Positions 26,932 to 35,602 of a DNA stretch of 64,000 bases are shown here, one piece after another; position 1 is the stretch's first letter, and each line of letters starts with the position of its first letter. Below the pieces are notes generated by a model that had not been told where the DNA came from, ran no database searches, and saw only the letters and a program-made list of their open reading frames with translations. Location: the NCBI RefSeq assembly GCF_009695545.1, contig NZ_VUNS01000013.1, forward strand, positions 1-64,000, read 5' to 3'. Made by a program: the position numbers and the translations under genes. Source of the DNA: Victivallis lenta. Lineage in GTDB: Bacteria; Verrucomicrobiota; Lentisphaeria; Victivallales; Victivallaceae.

Positions 26932-26947
26932 TCTATTTCGAAATAGA
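26932..26947. promoter_or_regulatory. Perfect 16-bp palindrome, candidate operator
   Basis: TCTATTTCGAAATAGA reads the same on both strands and lies between the two divergent regulator promoters, about 70 bases upstream of one -35 box and 134 of the other. It is a candidate operator for one of the GntR-LacI hybrid proteins; which one is unknown. Confidence 0.55.
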
Positions 26948-27026
26948 TTATAACTGGAATAAATTCTGCTTCGGCCGGGAGCGGCGGCAGCTCCCCGGCC
27001 GGAACGTGCAGGCAGTTCCCTTCCGA

Positions 27027-27055
27027 TTTTTTGGGCCACGACAAAGCCCAAAAAA
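27027..27055. repeat. 10-bp inverted repeat with an operator-like half-site
   Basis: TTTTTTGGGC (27027-27036) and GCCCAAAAAA (27046-27055) form a perfect inverted repeat with a 9-base gap. The stretch TTTTGGGCCACGACAA (27029-27044) recurs as TTTTGGGCTATGACAA over the start codon of the regulator gene at 27144-27159. It could be an operator, or a small terminator. Confidence 0.5.
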
Positions 27056-27080
27056 GAGAGAAAATAATACCCCGCCGCTA

Positions 27081-27109
27081 TTGGATATGATTCGGCTTTG
27101 TGGTATAAT
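27081..27109 (+). promoter_or_regulatory. Strong promoter of the module C regulator gene
   Basis: TTGGAT (27081-27086), 17-base spacer, TATAAT (27104-27109), 43 bases before the ATG. The -10 is the exact consensus. Confidence 0.78.
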
Positions 27110-27143
27110 ATTCAGCAAAACCAAAACAACATAAAAAACAGAC

Positions 27144-27159
27144 TTTTGGGCTATGACAA
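27144..27159 (+). promoter_or_regulatory. Second copy of TTTTGGGCYAYGACAA, overlapping a start codon
   Basis: TTTTGGGCTATGACAA matches 14 of 16 bases at 27029-27044 and covers the ATG of the regulator gene (27153). No Shine-Dalgarno sequence is visible here. Binding of a protein at both sites would block the promoter between them and the start codon. Confidence 0.45.
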
Positions 27160-28301
27160 GTTCAGCACAGGAAATCTACACGATACTGGTCCGCAGGATC
27201 ATCCGGGATCATTACCCGCGTGAGAAGGCGCTGCCGAGCGAGCGCGACATCGCCGACGAATTCGAGACGAGCCGCACCGTCATCCGCGGAGTCCTGAAGC
27301 GGCTGGAGTCGGAAAAGTACGTCGAAATGGTCTCGCCGCGCAAACGGCGCATCTCCTCCGCCCAGCCGGCTTCGGTCTTCGACCCCGGCTCGAAACTGGT
27401 CGGCATCATCGGAGCAAACAACTCGCTTGCCGGGCCGGACGGGGAACTGTTCATCAGCCAGCGGCGAATCCGCGGGCTCTTCCGGCAGCTTGACGACTCC
27501 GGGCTTTCGTCGCTGAACCTCTCCGCCTCCTGGCCTCCCGCCATGATGCTTGAGCTGCTGAGCGCCTCGAAAATCCGGGGGCTGATCTACGTTGACGAAT
27601 ACCACGTCCTGCCGCCGGAGACGGAAATGTTCATCTACCGGACACTGAACGGACGGCTGCCGATCTCCACCTTCGGCGATACCGAACGCCTCGAACACGG
27701 CGCCGTCGGCGGCATCGAGCGCAGCAGTTCCGACCACCGGGCCGGGGCGAAGCTGCTGGTGCAGTTTCTGGCGGAACGCGGCTGCCGGAAGGTTCTCTGG
27801 TATTTTCCGGCGCGGAACCATCCGCGGCTGGTCTGGCAGGCCGAGCGGCAGGCCGGCTGCGAGGAGGCGGCGCGTGAAGCGAAGATCGAGCTCCTGCCGC
27901 TCGATACGCCGCTGCCGATTACAAACGAGGTCGGTTCGGCCGAAAACTTCCGGCGCTGCGCCCGGATGACCGCCGAAGCACTCGCGCCGCACGTGAAGAG
28001 CGCCGTTCCCGTCGAGGCGATCCTTGTAGACAGCGATGTCGCGGTTCCCTACTTTCAGCGCGCCCTGCGGGAGCTCGGCGCAACTCCGGGCGAGATCCCG
28101 GTGCTCGGCTACGACAACTATTACGCGACGACCCGGCCCTACCGCTGGGAACCCACGCCGCCGGCGGCGACCGTCGACAAAAACGACCTCGAAATCGGCC
28201 GCGAAGCCGTCGGACTGCTCCGGAAGAGGCTTGAAAGCGACGATATCTTCTCACGGCCGTTCCGGAGCGTCATCCGGCCCCGGCTGGTGATTCCGCAATA
28301 A
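27153..28301 (+). CDS. GntR-headed regulator with LacI-type sensor domain (module C)
   Basis: This 382-residue regulator has a GntR winged helix (about 5-72: L-P-S-E-R-D-I-A-D-E-F-E-T-S-R-T-V-I-R-G-V-L-K-R-L-E) followed by a LacI-like effector domain with K-L-V-G-I-I-G-A and a C-terminal G-R-E-A-V-G-L-L-R-K-R-L. The binding face is closer to the GntR consensus than in its divergent neighbour. It has the strongest promoter in the area and possible autoregulatory operators over its start codon. The hydrolase and pseudopilin genes of module C follow on the same strand, 30 bases downstream, and are its likely targets. Effector unknown. Confidence 0.9.
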   Translation: MTSSAQEIYTILVRRIIRDHYPREKALPSERDIADEFETSRTVIRGVLKRLESEKYVEMVSPRKRRISSAQPASVFDPGSKLVGIIGANNSLAGPDGELFISQRRIRGLFRQLDDSGLSSLNLSASWPPAMMLELLSASKIRGLIYVDEYHVLPPETEMFIYRTLNGRLPISTFGDTERLEHGAVGGIERSSSDHRAGAKLLVQFLAERGCRKVLWYFPARNHPRLVWQAERQAGCEEAAREAKIELLPLDTPLPITNEVGSAENFRRCARMTAEALAPHVKSAVPVEAILVDSDVAVPYFQRALRELGATPGEIPVLGYDNYYATTRPYRWEPTPPAATVDKNDLEIGREAVGLLRKRLESDDIFSRPFRSVIRPRLVIPQ

Positions 28302-28331
28302 CCCATTCCCCCTGCAACCATAGGACGGACC

Positions 28332-30257
28332 ATGAAAAAACACCTGCTTGCCGCAATTTTCGCCCCTCTGCTCGGTATCTGCGGAGGCGCGGAACCCGAC
28401 TTCCACGCGGGCGTCTGCACACATTTCGCACAGAACAAGGGCGATGCCGCGGCGAATCTCGACCTCGTCGCCCAAGCCGGAATCACCTCCATCCGCGATG
28501 AGGTTTCATGGGCGATGACGGAACGGAAGAAGGGCGAACTGAAAGTGCCCGGCTTCTTTGCGGACTATCTCGAAGAGGCGGCACGGCGCGATATCCGGCC
28601 GCTGGTGATCCTGAATTACGGCAACCGCTTCTATGACAAGGGGAACTATCCGGTCACACCAGAGTCGATCGAAGGATATAAGCGCTACTGCGGGGAGATT
28701 GTCCGCTTTTCGGGCGGCCGGGTGCGGCTCTTCCAGCTCTGGAATGAGTGGGACGGCGGCTGCGGAATGAGTTCGCTCGGCTTCGGGCGCGGCAAAGCGG
28801 CCGGATACGTGAAAATGCTCAAAGAGGTCTATCCGCAACTGAAGAAGATCGCGCCCGAAGCGACCTTCATCGCCGGTTCCGTCTGCACCGGGGAGACCTT
28901 TTTCGAAGAGCTGCTGAAGCTCGGCATGCTCGATTTCTGCGACGCGGTCAGCTTCCACGCCTACAACTACAACACGGGCGACAGCACGGCCGAAGCGTGG
29001 TTCGCGCGGATGCAGAAGCTCGGCGCACTGATCCGCCGCTACAACCGCGGCGCGGACAAGCCGCTCTACATCACCGAAATCGGCTGGCCGAACCACACGA
29101 CCGAGACCGGCAGCACGGAGTGGGAGTCGGCGGTCAAGCTCGCCCGGCTCTATCTGTACGCACGGCAGCTCCCGTTCATCAAAGGAGTCTGGTACTACGA
29201 TTTCCAGGACGACGGCTGGAAGCACGGCCACCACGAAAACAATTTCGGGCTGGTACGCCCCGACCTGACGCCGAAAACGTCCTACTTCGCCCTGAAATCC
29301 CTCGCCCGCCGGCTCTCGTTCGGCAAACCGACCGGCAGCGAAGAGTTCGACGGCGGCAGTCTGTTCCGGTTCGAGGGGGAGGAAGGGCCCTTCTGGGCGG
29401 TCGTCAACCGTTCGGAGGATCACGATCTGCAACTGGTTTTCGAAAGCGGCGATCCCTCTCTCCCGCTCACCGTCGAGGTCGTCGGCTCCGCGCCGGTCAC
29501 CCGCCCGTGGGGGTATCGGGATTGGCCGAACCGGGAGCGGAACGTGAATCCGAACCGGATCGCCGTCACCGTCGGCGAAATGCCGGTTCTCCTCTCGGGC
29601 AACCTCGACCGGGTCAGAATCGCGGCGATCCGGAAACATCCCTTCCCGCGCAGCAGCCGGCCGGGCAAAATCCGGCTGCAGCTGCCGCGCTCCTGCGCCG
29701 AAGCAGTGCCCCAAGGCGAAAAAACCGTTCCGACCGCGTTCCGCGATTACCGGAAACTCGCCGGAACGGCGCACGGCGGCGCAGCCGATCTCGCCGCGAC
29801 CTTCGAAAGCTCCTACGACCGGGAGAACCTCCGGCTGACCGTCACGGTGACCGACGACGTGTTTCACCAGCCCGAAAGCAATATTGCGAACGCCTGGCGC
29901 GGCGACGGCATCCAGCTGGCCTTCCGAACCTTCCGGAAAAACGGCGGTTCGTCCCGCACCGAGCTGGATGCGGCGCTGATCGGCGGAAAGGCAGCCCTCT
30001 TTCTCCGCGAAGCGCAGGGCGACCGGAGCAAAACGCCGGAGTGCGCCATCGAACGGCAGGGGAACCGGACGGTCTACCGGTTCCGAATCCCGGCCCGGCT
30101 GCTCGGCGCCGAGGCTTTCGAACCCGGAGGCATGCTCACCTGCGCCTTCCTGGTCAACGACAACGACGGCGCCGGACGCAAAGGCTTCCTCACATGGGGC
30201 GACGGCATCGGAATCACCAAAAATCCGGACCGCTACAATCTCCTGATTTTCAAATAA
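28332..30257 (+). CDS. Secreted clan-A glycoside hydrolase (GH39/GH5-like) with C-terminal CBM9-like domain
   Basis: This 641-residue protein has a signal peptide ([10 protein letters not shown]) and a TIM barrel (about 22-335) with L-W-N-E-W-D-G (likely acid/base Glu139), S-F-H-A-Y-N-Y and Y-I-T-E-I-G-W-P (likely nucleophile Glu249). The Asn-Glu acid/base and the T-E-I-G-W-P nucleophile place it in clan GH-A, nearest to GH39-type enzymes by eye. A beta-sandwich linker and a CBM9-like domain (about 465-641) follow. AGGA lies six bases before the ATG. It sits between its presumed regulator and a pseudopilin, mirroring the other two modules. Substrate unknown. Confidence 0.87.
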   Translation: MKKHLLAAIFAPLLGICGGAEPDFHAGVCTHFAQNKGDAAANLDLVAQAGITSIRDEVSWAMTERKKGELKVPGFFADYLEEAARRDIRPLVILNYGNRFYDKGNYPVTPESIEGYKRYCGEIVRFSGGRVRLFQLWNEWDGGCGMSSLGFGRGKAAGYVKMLKEVYPQLKKIAPEATFIAGSVCTGETFFEELLKLGMLDFCDAVSFHAYNYNTGDSTAEAWFARMQKLGALIRRYNRGADKPLYITEIGWPNHTTETGSTEWESAVKLARLYLYARQLPFIKGVWYYDFQDDGWKHGHHENNFGLVRPDLTPKTSYFALKSLARRLSFGKPTGSEEFDGGSLFRFEGEEGPFWAVVNRSEDHDLQLVFESGDPSLPLTVEVVGSAPVTRPWGYRDWPNRERNVNPNRIAVTVGEMPVLLSGNLDRVRIAAIRKHPFPRSSRPGKIRLQLPRSCAEAVPQGEKTVPTAFRDYRKLAGTAHGGAADLAATFESSYDRENLRLTVTVTDDVFHQPESNIANAWRGDGIQLAFRTFRKNGGSSRTELDAALIGGKAALFLREAQGDRSKTPECAIERQGNRTVYRFRIPARLLGAEAFEPGGMLTCAFLVNDNDGAGRKGFLTWGDGIGITKNPDRYNLLIFK

Positions 30258-30279
30258 ACAACAACAGGAACAACCAGTC

Positions 30280-31044
30280 ATGAACAGAACCGCAAGAGTC
30301 CCCGCATTCACGCTGATCGAACTTCTGGTGGTCGTTGCGATCATCGCCATCCTCGCTTCGATGCTGCTGCCGGCGCTGAACCAGGCCCGCAGCCGGGCCG
30401 AAGCGACCAAATGCACCTCGAACCAGAAACAGGTCATGCTCGCCCAGATGCAGTACGCCATCGATTTCAACGACCAGATGGGAATCATGATCACCTACGG
30501 CGCCAGGGGGAAATTCGAGGCGTGGGTCAATCTGCTCACCCGAGAGGCCTCCGTCACCGGCAATCTGCCGCTCGGCAACGGTTATCTGCCGCTCAACGCG
30601 ACCCGCTGTCCCGGCAACAAGGTCGCCACGCCGGCCTTCTCCTCGTTCTGGGGCTGCTACGGCTTCTACCGGGGACACAGCTTCGGCAACTGCACCCGCC
30701 GGGAACGCACCGGCGACTGGGTCAAATACAATTACACCACAACCGACGAGTGCGTCTACCTGCCGCGCCGGATGAAGCAGCCCTCCACGATCGTCGTGCT
30801 CGCGGATACGGTCGCCTCCGGCGTCGCCTCGTCGCAGCGCGGCAACTCCTCCTACTACTGGAATCCGGACGGTCCGGTCGACGGCACCCACGCCGTCGGC
30901 ATCCACTGCGGACACGGCGGCCGCAGCAACGCCGGTTTCGGCGACGGACACGTCGGCGCCCGGAGCGCAGAGGAGCTGAAGGCCGGTTCGATGCAGATCA
31001 AATACACCATCGACCGCAACCTGATCCCGAAAACGATCAATTGA
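30280..31044 (+). CDS. Pseudopilin-like protein with H-x9-DG motif (module C)
   Basis: The 254-residue protein begins [26 protein letters not shown], with Ala before the Phe where canonical prepilins have Gly. It contains several Cys residues (C-T-S-N-Q-K, R-C-P-G-N-K, W-G-C-Y-G-F-Y, N-C-T-R-R, D-E-C-V-Y, H-C-G-H-G-G), more than the two other pseudopilins. The H-x9-D-G motif is [13 protein letters not shown] long terminator follows the gene, ending this operon. Unknown function; likely anchored in the inner membrane with the domain outside. Confidence 0.88.
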   Translation: MNRTARVPAFTLIELLVVVAIIAILASMLLPALNQARSRAEATKCTSNQKQVMLAQMQYAIDFNDQMGIMITYGARGKFEAWVNLLTREASVTGNLPLGNGYLPLNATRCPGNKVATPAFSSFWGCYGFYRGHSFGNCTRRERTGDWVKYNYTTTDECVYLPRRMKQPSTIVVLADTVASGVASSQRGNSSYYWNPDGPVDGTHAVGIHCGHGGRSNAGFGDGHVGARSAEELKAGSMQIKYTIDRNLIPKTIN

Positions 31045-31061
31045 AAATCCGCCGGAAGGAC

Positions 31062-31102
31062 GCCGGAATGCAGGAAAATGCGTTCCGGCTCCGTTTGTTT
31101 TT
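31062..31102 (+). terminator. Intrinsic terminator after the module C pseudopilin
   Basis: An 11-bp stem (GCCGGAATGCA at 31062-31072 with TGCGTTCCGGC at 31079-31089, one G-T pair), 6-base loop, then TCCGTTTGTTTTT. It lies 17 bases after the stop codon. Confidence 0.82.
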
Positions 31103-31123
31103 ATCCGCAAACGGGCATATATT
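31095..31123 (+). promoter_or_regulatory. Promoter of the FAD oxidoreductase gene
   Basis: TTGTTT (31095-31100), 17-base spacer, TATATT (31118-31123), 29 bases before the ATG. The -35 box overlaps the T tract of the preceding terminator. Confidence 0.6.
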
Positions 31124-31152
31124 ACAAAACAAGCCCAAGGAAGCAAGAGCAA

Positions 31153-33660
31153 ATGAAAATCGATATTCCCCTGATCGGCAGAACCGATGTCCTGATTCTC
31201 GGCGGCACGGCCGGCGCCTGCCGGCTGGCGCAGCAGCTGCGCCGGAAAAACCTGAGGGTCTACTGCGTCACCCCGTACTCCTACTTCGGAGAAGACCTCT
31301 GCGCCACGCTGGAGCTGGACCGGGAACGGATCCAGTCGCTCGCCGGACTCGGTTTCACCGTCTGGAACCCGTCGCCGGCCGGAATCAAGCAGATGCTCGA
31401 TTCCGCGCTCATCACCTCCGGCGTCGACTATCTTTACGAGAACCGCCCGGTCGCGCCGCTGTATGACGAGGCGGGGAACGTCCGCGGCAGCCTTTTCGCG
31501 GGACGCAGCGGCTTTTTCGCCATCGCCGCCGGAACCGTGGTCAACGCGCTCCGGGAATTCCCCGCCGGCTGGCGCGGCGAGTGCACGGTCGCGCTCAACA
31601 CGATCCGAGCCGGAATGGAGCCCGGCCGCATCGAAAAGAAATTCCGGCTGACCACCGGCTCCGTCGCGGAACTGAGCCGGATCGACCTCGAAATGCGCAC
31701 GCTCGCCTGGACGCCCGAAACCCTGCGCATCGCCGACGAATGCATCTGGAGCTTCCGCCGCGCCGCCCTGCCGGATTGCGAAACGGTGGCCGAACAGGCG
31801 AAAAGCGCCGGAAACAGCGGCCCGCTGTCGTTCCATCGCCGAACGAAGCAGGAACTCCCCTTCGAAGCCGTTTCGTTCGACACGCTCTTCCGCTGGAAGG
31901 CATGCCCGGCGATCCCTTTCGAACTCGATTCGCTGCCGCTCGACGACGGATATGACGTGCTGGTCTCCGGGCTCGGAACCGGCGGCGCACCCGCCGCGAT
32001 CGCCGCGGCGCGGAGCGGCGTCCGGACGCTCGGCGTGGAAAAACTCAGCATCCCGGGCGGCGTCTGCACCGCCGGACGCATCGCCAGCTACTGGTTCGGC
32101 AACTGCTGCGGCTTCACCGAAGAGCTCGACCGCGGCATCGGCGAAATGGCCCCGATCGAAAATTACGTTCCGCTGAAGGGCAATTCGCCCATGGAGCGCA
32201 AGAGCGCCTGGCTGACCCGGGAGCTCCGGAACTCCGGCTGCGAGGTCCGCTTCAACACCTTCACCGTCGGCGCGCTGCGGGAGGGGAACCGGGTCTGCGG
32301 CGCCATTCTGGCCGGTCCCCGGGGCGTTCATCTCGTCCCGGCGGCGGTCTCGGTCGATGCGAGCGGCAACGCCGACCTCGCGGCGGCGGCGGGCGCCCCC
32401 GTCCGGCCGCTGGTCGAAGCGGAACCCGCCGTGCAGGGGAGCGGCCTGCCCCCCTATGAACTCGACCGCCCGACCTTCAACACCGATTATCTCTTCGCCT
32501 GCGACAGCGACGTGGTGGACGCCACCGCCGCTTTCACCATGGCGCACGACAAGTTCGCAAACCATTTCGACGTCGCCCAGATGCTCGACACGCGCGAACG
32601 CCGCCGCATCACAGGCGAAATCGAGCTTCAGCCGATGGATTTCTTCGCCCACCGCCGCTACCGCGACACCATCGTCATCGCCCGCAGCAACTTCGACACC
32701 CACGGCTTTATCCTCCACCCGATGTTCCTGCTGAAGCCGGCGGAACACCAGCCCTACAGCGCCAATGTGCCTTTCCGCGCGCTGCTGCCGAAAAACCGGG
32801 AAGGAATTCTGGTTACCGGCCTCGGCATCAGCGCACACCGCGACTGCATGCCGCTCGTCCGCATGCAGCCCGATGTGCAGAACCAGGGGTATGCGGCGGG
32901 CCTCGCCGCGGCGACGGCGGCGAAGGAGGGCAAACCGCTCCGGGAAATTTCGATCCGCGCGCTTCAGAAGCAGCTGATTGACTGCGGAATTCTGCCGCCC
33001 GAAATCCTGAACGAAGAGGATTCGTTCGGCGGCTTCGGGGAGAACGACTCCCACCTGGAACTCGCCTCGGCCTTCCTCTCCCCCGCGCAGGGTATCGAAA
33101 AAGCCCGGCGCGACTTCGAACGCGCCCCCTCCCCCGAAACCGCGGCGCTGCTCGCCTTCCTCGGGGACGGCTCCGGCGCCGGCGTGCTGGCGGAGGCGAT
33201 CGCCGCCGCCGAATGGGACGAGGGGTGGGATTATCACGGCATGGGGCAGTTCGGCAGGTCGGCCAGTCCGCTCGACGTGCTCATCATGGCCTACGCGCGC
33301 ACCGGCGGCGACGGAGGTGTCGTGCTCGATAAACTCGCACGGCTCGCCCCGGTTTCGGAATTCTCGCATTTCCGCGCGGTGTCGCTCTACCTGATCGCGC
33401 ACCCCTGCCCCGAAGCGGCGGAGCCGCTGGAACGCCTGCTGCGGACGGAAGGCTTTTCCGGCCACGCCATCCGGAATCTGCGCGATGTGCTGCGCGGCGT
33501 GCGCGGCTCGGTCATCGACACGACCGTGCGCAACGCCCAGCTGAAGGAGCTGTATGCGGCCAAGGCCCTGCAGAGCTGCGACCCGGCCTCCCCGCTCGCC
33601 GGGGAAATTCTGGAACAGTACCGGAATTCGATGCAGGCCTGCTACGCCTTGTTTGCCTGA
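31153..33660 (+). CDS. Large FAD-dependent oxidoreductase with two dinucleotide-binding-like segments
   Basis: This 835-residue protein has a classic FAD-binding start at about residues 265-310: D-V-L-V-S-G-L-G-T-G-G-A-P-A-A-I-A-A-A-R-S-G, then E-K-L-S-I-P-G-G-V-C-T-A-G-R-I, as in the FAD_oxidored family of secreted or cytoplasmic dehydrogenases. The first 60 residues look like a second, degenerate copy: D-V-L-I-L-G-G-T-A-G-A-C-R-L-A-Q-Q-L. The C-terminal ~200 residues are helical and unlike the FAD domain. AAGGAAG precedes the chosen ATG at 31153. No signal peptide is seen. It follows the module C operon but has its own promoter; sugar oxidation is a guess from context. Confidence 0.85.
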   Translation: MKIDIPLIGRTDVLILGGTAGACRLAQQLRRKNLRVYCVTPYSYFGEDLCATLELDRERIQSLAGLGFTVWNPSPAGIKQMLDSALITSGVDYLYENRPVAPLYDEAGNVRGSLFAGRSGFFAIAAGTVVNALREFPAGWRGECTVALNTIRAGMEPGRIEKKFRLTTGSVAELSRIDLEMRTLAWTPETLRIADECIWSFRRAALPDCETVAEQAKSAGNSGPLSFHRRTKQELPFEAVSFDTLFRWKACPAIPFELDSLPLDDGYDVLVSGLGTGGAPAAIAAARSGVRTLGVEKLSIPGGVCTAGRIASYWFGNCCGFTEELDRGIGEMAPIENYVPLKGNSPMERKSAWLTRELRNSGCEVRFNTFTVGALREGNRVCGAILAGPRGVHLVPAAVSVDASGNADLAAAAGAPVRPLVEAEPAVQGSGLPPYELDRPTFNTDYLFACDSDVVDATAAFTMAHDKFANHFDVAQMLDTRERRRITGEIELQPMDFFAHRRYRDTIVIARSNFDTHGFILHPMFLLKPAEHQPYSANVPFRALLPKNREGILVTGLGISAHRDCMPLVRMQPDVQNQGYAAGLAAATAAKEGKPLREISIRALQKQLIDCGILPPEILNEEDSFGGFGENDSHLELASAFLSPAQGIEKARRDFERAPSPETAALLAFLGDGSGAGVLAEAIAAAEWDEGWDYHGMGQFGRSASPLDVLIMAYARTGGDGGVVLDKLARLAPVSEFSHFRAVSLYLIAHPCPEAAEPLERLLRTEGFSGHAIRNLRDVLRGVRGSVIDTTVRNAQLKELYAAKALQSCDPASPLAGEILEQYRNSMQACYALFA

Positions 33661-33688
33661 CGCGGACGCGAAAGGCGGAAGGAAAAGC

Positions 33689-34663
33689 TTATCGGGCCAG
33701 CGAGCGGTGGTAGTTCAGGATTCCGGCCGCAATGCCGCGCGCGAGCTTGTCCTGATAGGCGGCGCTGCCGAGATTCGCCTCGTCGTAGCGGTTCGACACG
33801 AAGCCGACCTCAACCAGAGCGGCCGGGCAGCGCACATCGCGCAGAACCGCGAAGCGCGCGAATTTCACGCCGCGGTCGGTCGTCCTGGTCTGCGCCAGCA
33901 TCGAACGCTGGATGTTGTAGGCCAGCAGGAAGTTCTGCGGGTTCTTCGCATTCCCGGCGTATTTGCGGGGATCCGGCTTTCCGCTGTTGCTCGATGCGGC
34001 TCCCTCCGGCGTGAGGCAGAAGGTTTCGATGCCGCGCACGCTCCGGTCCGCAGCGGAATTGACGTGGATCGACACGAACAGATCCGCCTTGGCCCGGTTC
34101 GCATAGGCGCTGCGCGCATCGAGCGAAAGCGTCGCGTCGCGCGTGCGGGTCAAATCGACCTTGTAACCATAGGAGCGCAGAATGCGGGCCACGCGGTTGG
34201 TCAGATTCAGCGTGATCGTCTTCTCCTGCAAACGCTGTCCGGCGGTCCCCCGGTCGCGTCCGCCGTGGCCCGGATCGAGCACGATCCGGCCGACCGGATG
34301 CTTGTAGACGCGCTTCGACCCGAGATACGGCGCCAGAACATTGTTGTAGTCAATCTGGCCGATGTACGGCGTCTGTCCCTGCCGGAGCAGCGGAAAACAG
34401 AGATTGACCCGGACGTTGTTGAAATAGGCGTAACGTTTGTCCGGCTGGAAAACCAGGCGGTTCTTTCCCTGCGTCAGCACGATCTGCGAAGCGCTCCGGC
34501 TGACCGACGCGCCGAAGCCGGCGGCCGCGTCGAGCAGATTCACGTTGCGCCGCCCGTTCGACCAGATCGAACGCAGCCGCACCGGAGCGGCCTCAAGCAC
34601 CGCGCCGCCGAACAGAAAACAGGAGAAAATCAACAGCAGCAGAGACTTGCAGAACCGTTTCAT
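33689..34663 (-). CDS. N-acetylmuramoyl-L-alanine amidase (Amidase_3)
   Basis: This 324-residue exported cell-wall hydrolase starts at MKRFCKSLLLL (34663), which begins a signal peptide; AGGGA precedes it by five bases. The N-terminal half (about 25-125) looks like a copper-amine-oxidase-N/AMIN-type beta domain. The C-terminal half is the zinc amidase: I-V-L-D-P-G-H-G-G-R-D-R-G (first zinc His), E-K-T-I-T-L-N-L-T (Glu), F-V-S-I-H-V-N-S-A (second His), and A-L-V-E-V-G-F-V-S-N (catalytic Glu). It cleaves the amide bond between muramic acid and the peptide. It follows thiD by eight bases on the same strand. Confidence 0.92.
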   Translation of the reverse strand: MKRFCKSLLLLIFSCFLFGGAVLEAAPVRLRSIWSNGRRNVNLLDAAAGFGASVSRSASQIVLTQGKNRLVFQPDKRYAYFNNVRVNLCFPLLRQGQTPYIGQIDYNNVLAPYLGSKRVYKHPVGRIVLDPGHGGRDRGTAGQRLQEKTITLNLTNRVARILRSYGYKVDLTRTRDATLSLDARSAYANRAKADLFVSIHVNSAADRSVRGIETFCLTPEGAASSNSGKPDPRKYAGNAKNPQNFLLAYNIQRSMLAQTRTTDRGVKFARFAVLRDVRCPAALVEVGFVSNRYDEANLGSAAYQDKLARGIAAGILNYHRSLAR

Positions 34664-34671
34664 CATCTTCC

Positions 34672-35517
34672 CTACAGCTTCTCCAACCGAACCTGTTCGA
34701 CCCGGTCGTCGACGGGAGGATACATCGCCGGAACCCCGGGGCCGATCTCCACATATTCGGCGAGAGAGCCGAGCACGAATGCCTTCGCCTCGCAGAGCGC
34801 GCTTTTCCACGGCATCTCGAGCGCGAGCGCGGCGGCCAGCGCCGAAGAGAGCGTGCAGCCGGTTCCATGCGACTGGCCGCGATCCGGCAGGCGCTTCGAC
34901 GAAAGCCGGTAGACACAGCCCTCCCGGCAGATGAAATCGTTCGCGAATCTGCCGGCCGGCGCGTGTCCGCTCTTCAGCAGGACGGCGGCGCCCCAGCGCT
35001 CATGGCACTCCCGCGCCGCATCGATATAGTCCGCCTCGCCCTTCAGCTTTCGCCCGAGCAGGAGTTCCGCCTCCGGCAGATTCGGCGTGATCCAGTCCGC
35101 CAGCGGAAAGAGCTCGTTCTTGAGCGCCTCGACCGCGTCCTCCTTCAGCAGCATGCTGCCGGAGGTGGAGACCATGACCGGATCGACCACGAGCGGCAGC
35201 TCGTGACGGGCCATGCAGGCGGCCACCGCCGAAACGATCTCCGCCGAGAACAGCATGCCGGTCTTGGCGCAGCGGACGCGGATCGCCTCCAGCACGGTCT
35301 CGATCTGGCTGACCACCCCCTCGGCCGGAATCGCATCGATCCGGGCGACCTTCTTCGGATTCTGGCTGGTCACTGCCGTGATCGCCGTGCAGCCGTAGAC
35401 CCCGAAAGCGTTGAAGGTGCGCAGATCGGCCTGTATGCCGGCGCCGCCGCCGGAGTCGCTCCCGGCAATCGAAAGAGCGGCCGGGTAGATTTCGTTTTTC
35501 GGATTATTTTTCGTCAT
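34672..35517 (-). CDS. thiD: Hydroxymethylpyrimidine/phosphomethylpyrimidine kinase
   Basis: This 281-residue thiamine-biosynthesis kinase phosphorylates HMP and then HMP-phosphate. The landmarks are S-I-A-G-S-D-S-G-G-G-A-G-I-Q-A-D-L-R-T-F (N-terminal), V-D-P-V-M-V-S-T-S-G and the ATP-site motif G-Q-S-H-G-T-G-C-T-L-S-S-A-L-A-A. The start at 35517 (MTKNNPKNE) gives the family length; a longer frame to 35649 runs into the divergent gene's promoter. No clear Shine-Dalgarno sequence and no TPP riboswitch are visible upstream. Co-transcribed with the amidase gene, which is probably chance. Confidence 0.95.
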   Translation of the reverse strand: MTKNNPKNEIYPAALSIAGSDSGGGAGIQADLRTFNAFGVYGCTAITAVTSQNPKKVARIDAIPAEGVVSQIETVLEAIRVRCAKTGMLFSAEIVSAVAACMARHELPLVVDPVMVSTSGSMLLKEDAVEALKNELFPLADWITPNLPEAELLLGRKLKGEADYIDAARECHERWGAAVLLKSGHAPAGRFANDFICREGCVYRLSSKRLPDRGQSHGTGCTLSSALAAALALEMPWKSALCEAKAFVLGSLAEYVEIGPGVPAMYPPVDDRVEQVRLEKL

Positions 35518-35534
35518 GATTTGTTTTTGAGCGG

Positions 35535-35564
35535 TTGAACGATTATATTGCCATATATCATAAT
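35535..35564 (+). promoter_or_regulatory. Possible promoter of the exported unknown-function gene
   Basis: TTGAAC (35535-35540), 18-base spacer, CATAAT (35559-35564), 38 bases before the start. The gap also has ATATTGC twice, 19 bases apart, and near-inverted GGTTGA/TCAACC arms on either side. Confidence 0.45.
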
Positions 35565-35602
35565 ATTGCATCGTCAACCTTAAAAAACAAATCGCGCAAC
35601 TG

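Larger units (their letters stand above)
26783..27152 (+). other. 370-base gap between two divergent regulator genes
   Basis: No gene is seen. The gap is AT-rich and holds two face-away promoters, a perfect 16-bp palindrome, a 10-bp inverted repeat and a repeated half-site; each is listed separately. A GC-rich hairpin (GCCGGGAGC...GCTCCCCGGC) lies near 26975-27002 and might be a terminator or attenuator without a T run. Confidence 0.6.

Noticed and set aside
35518-35602. Possible TPP riboswitch in front of thiD
   Set aside because: The gap is only 85 AT-rich bases and shows none of the conserved TPP-aptamer core such as CUGAGA; two divergent promoters explain it.
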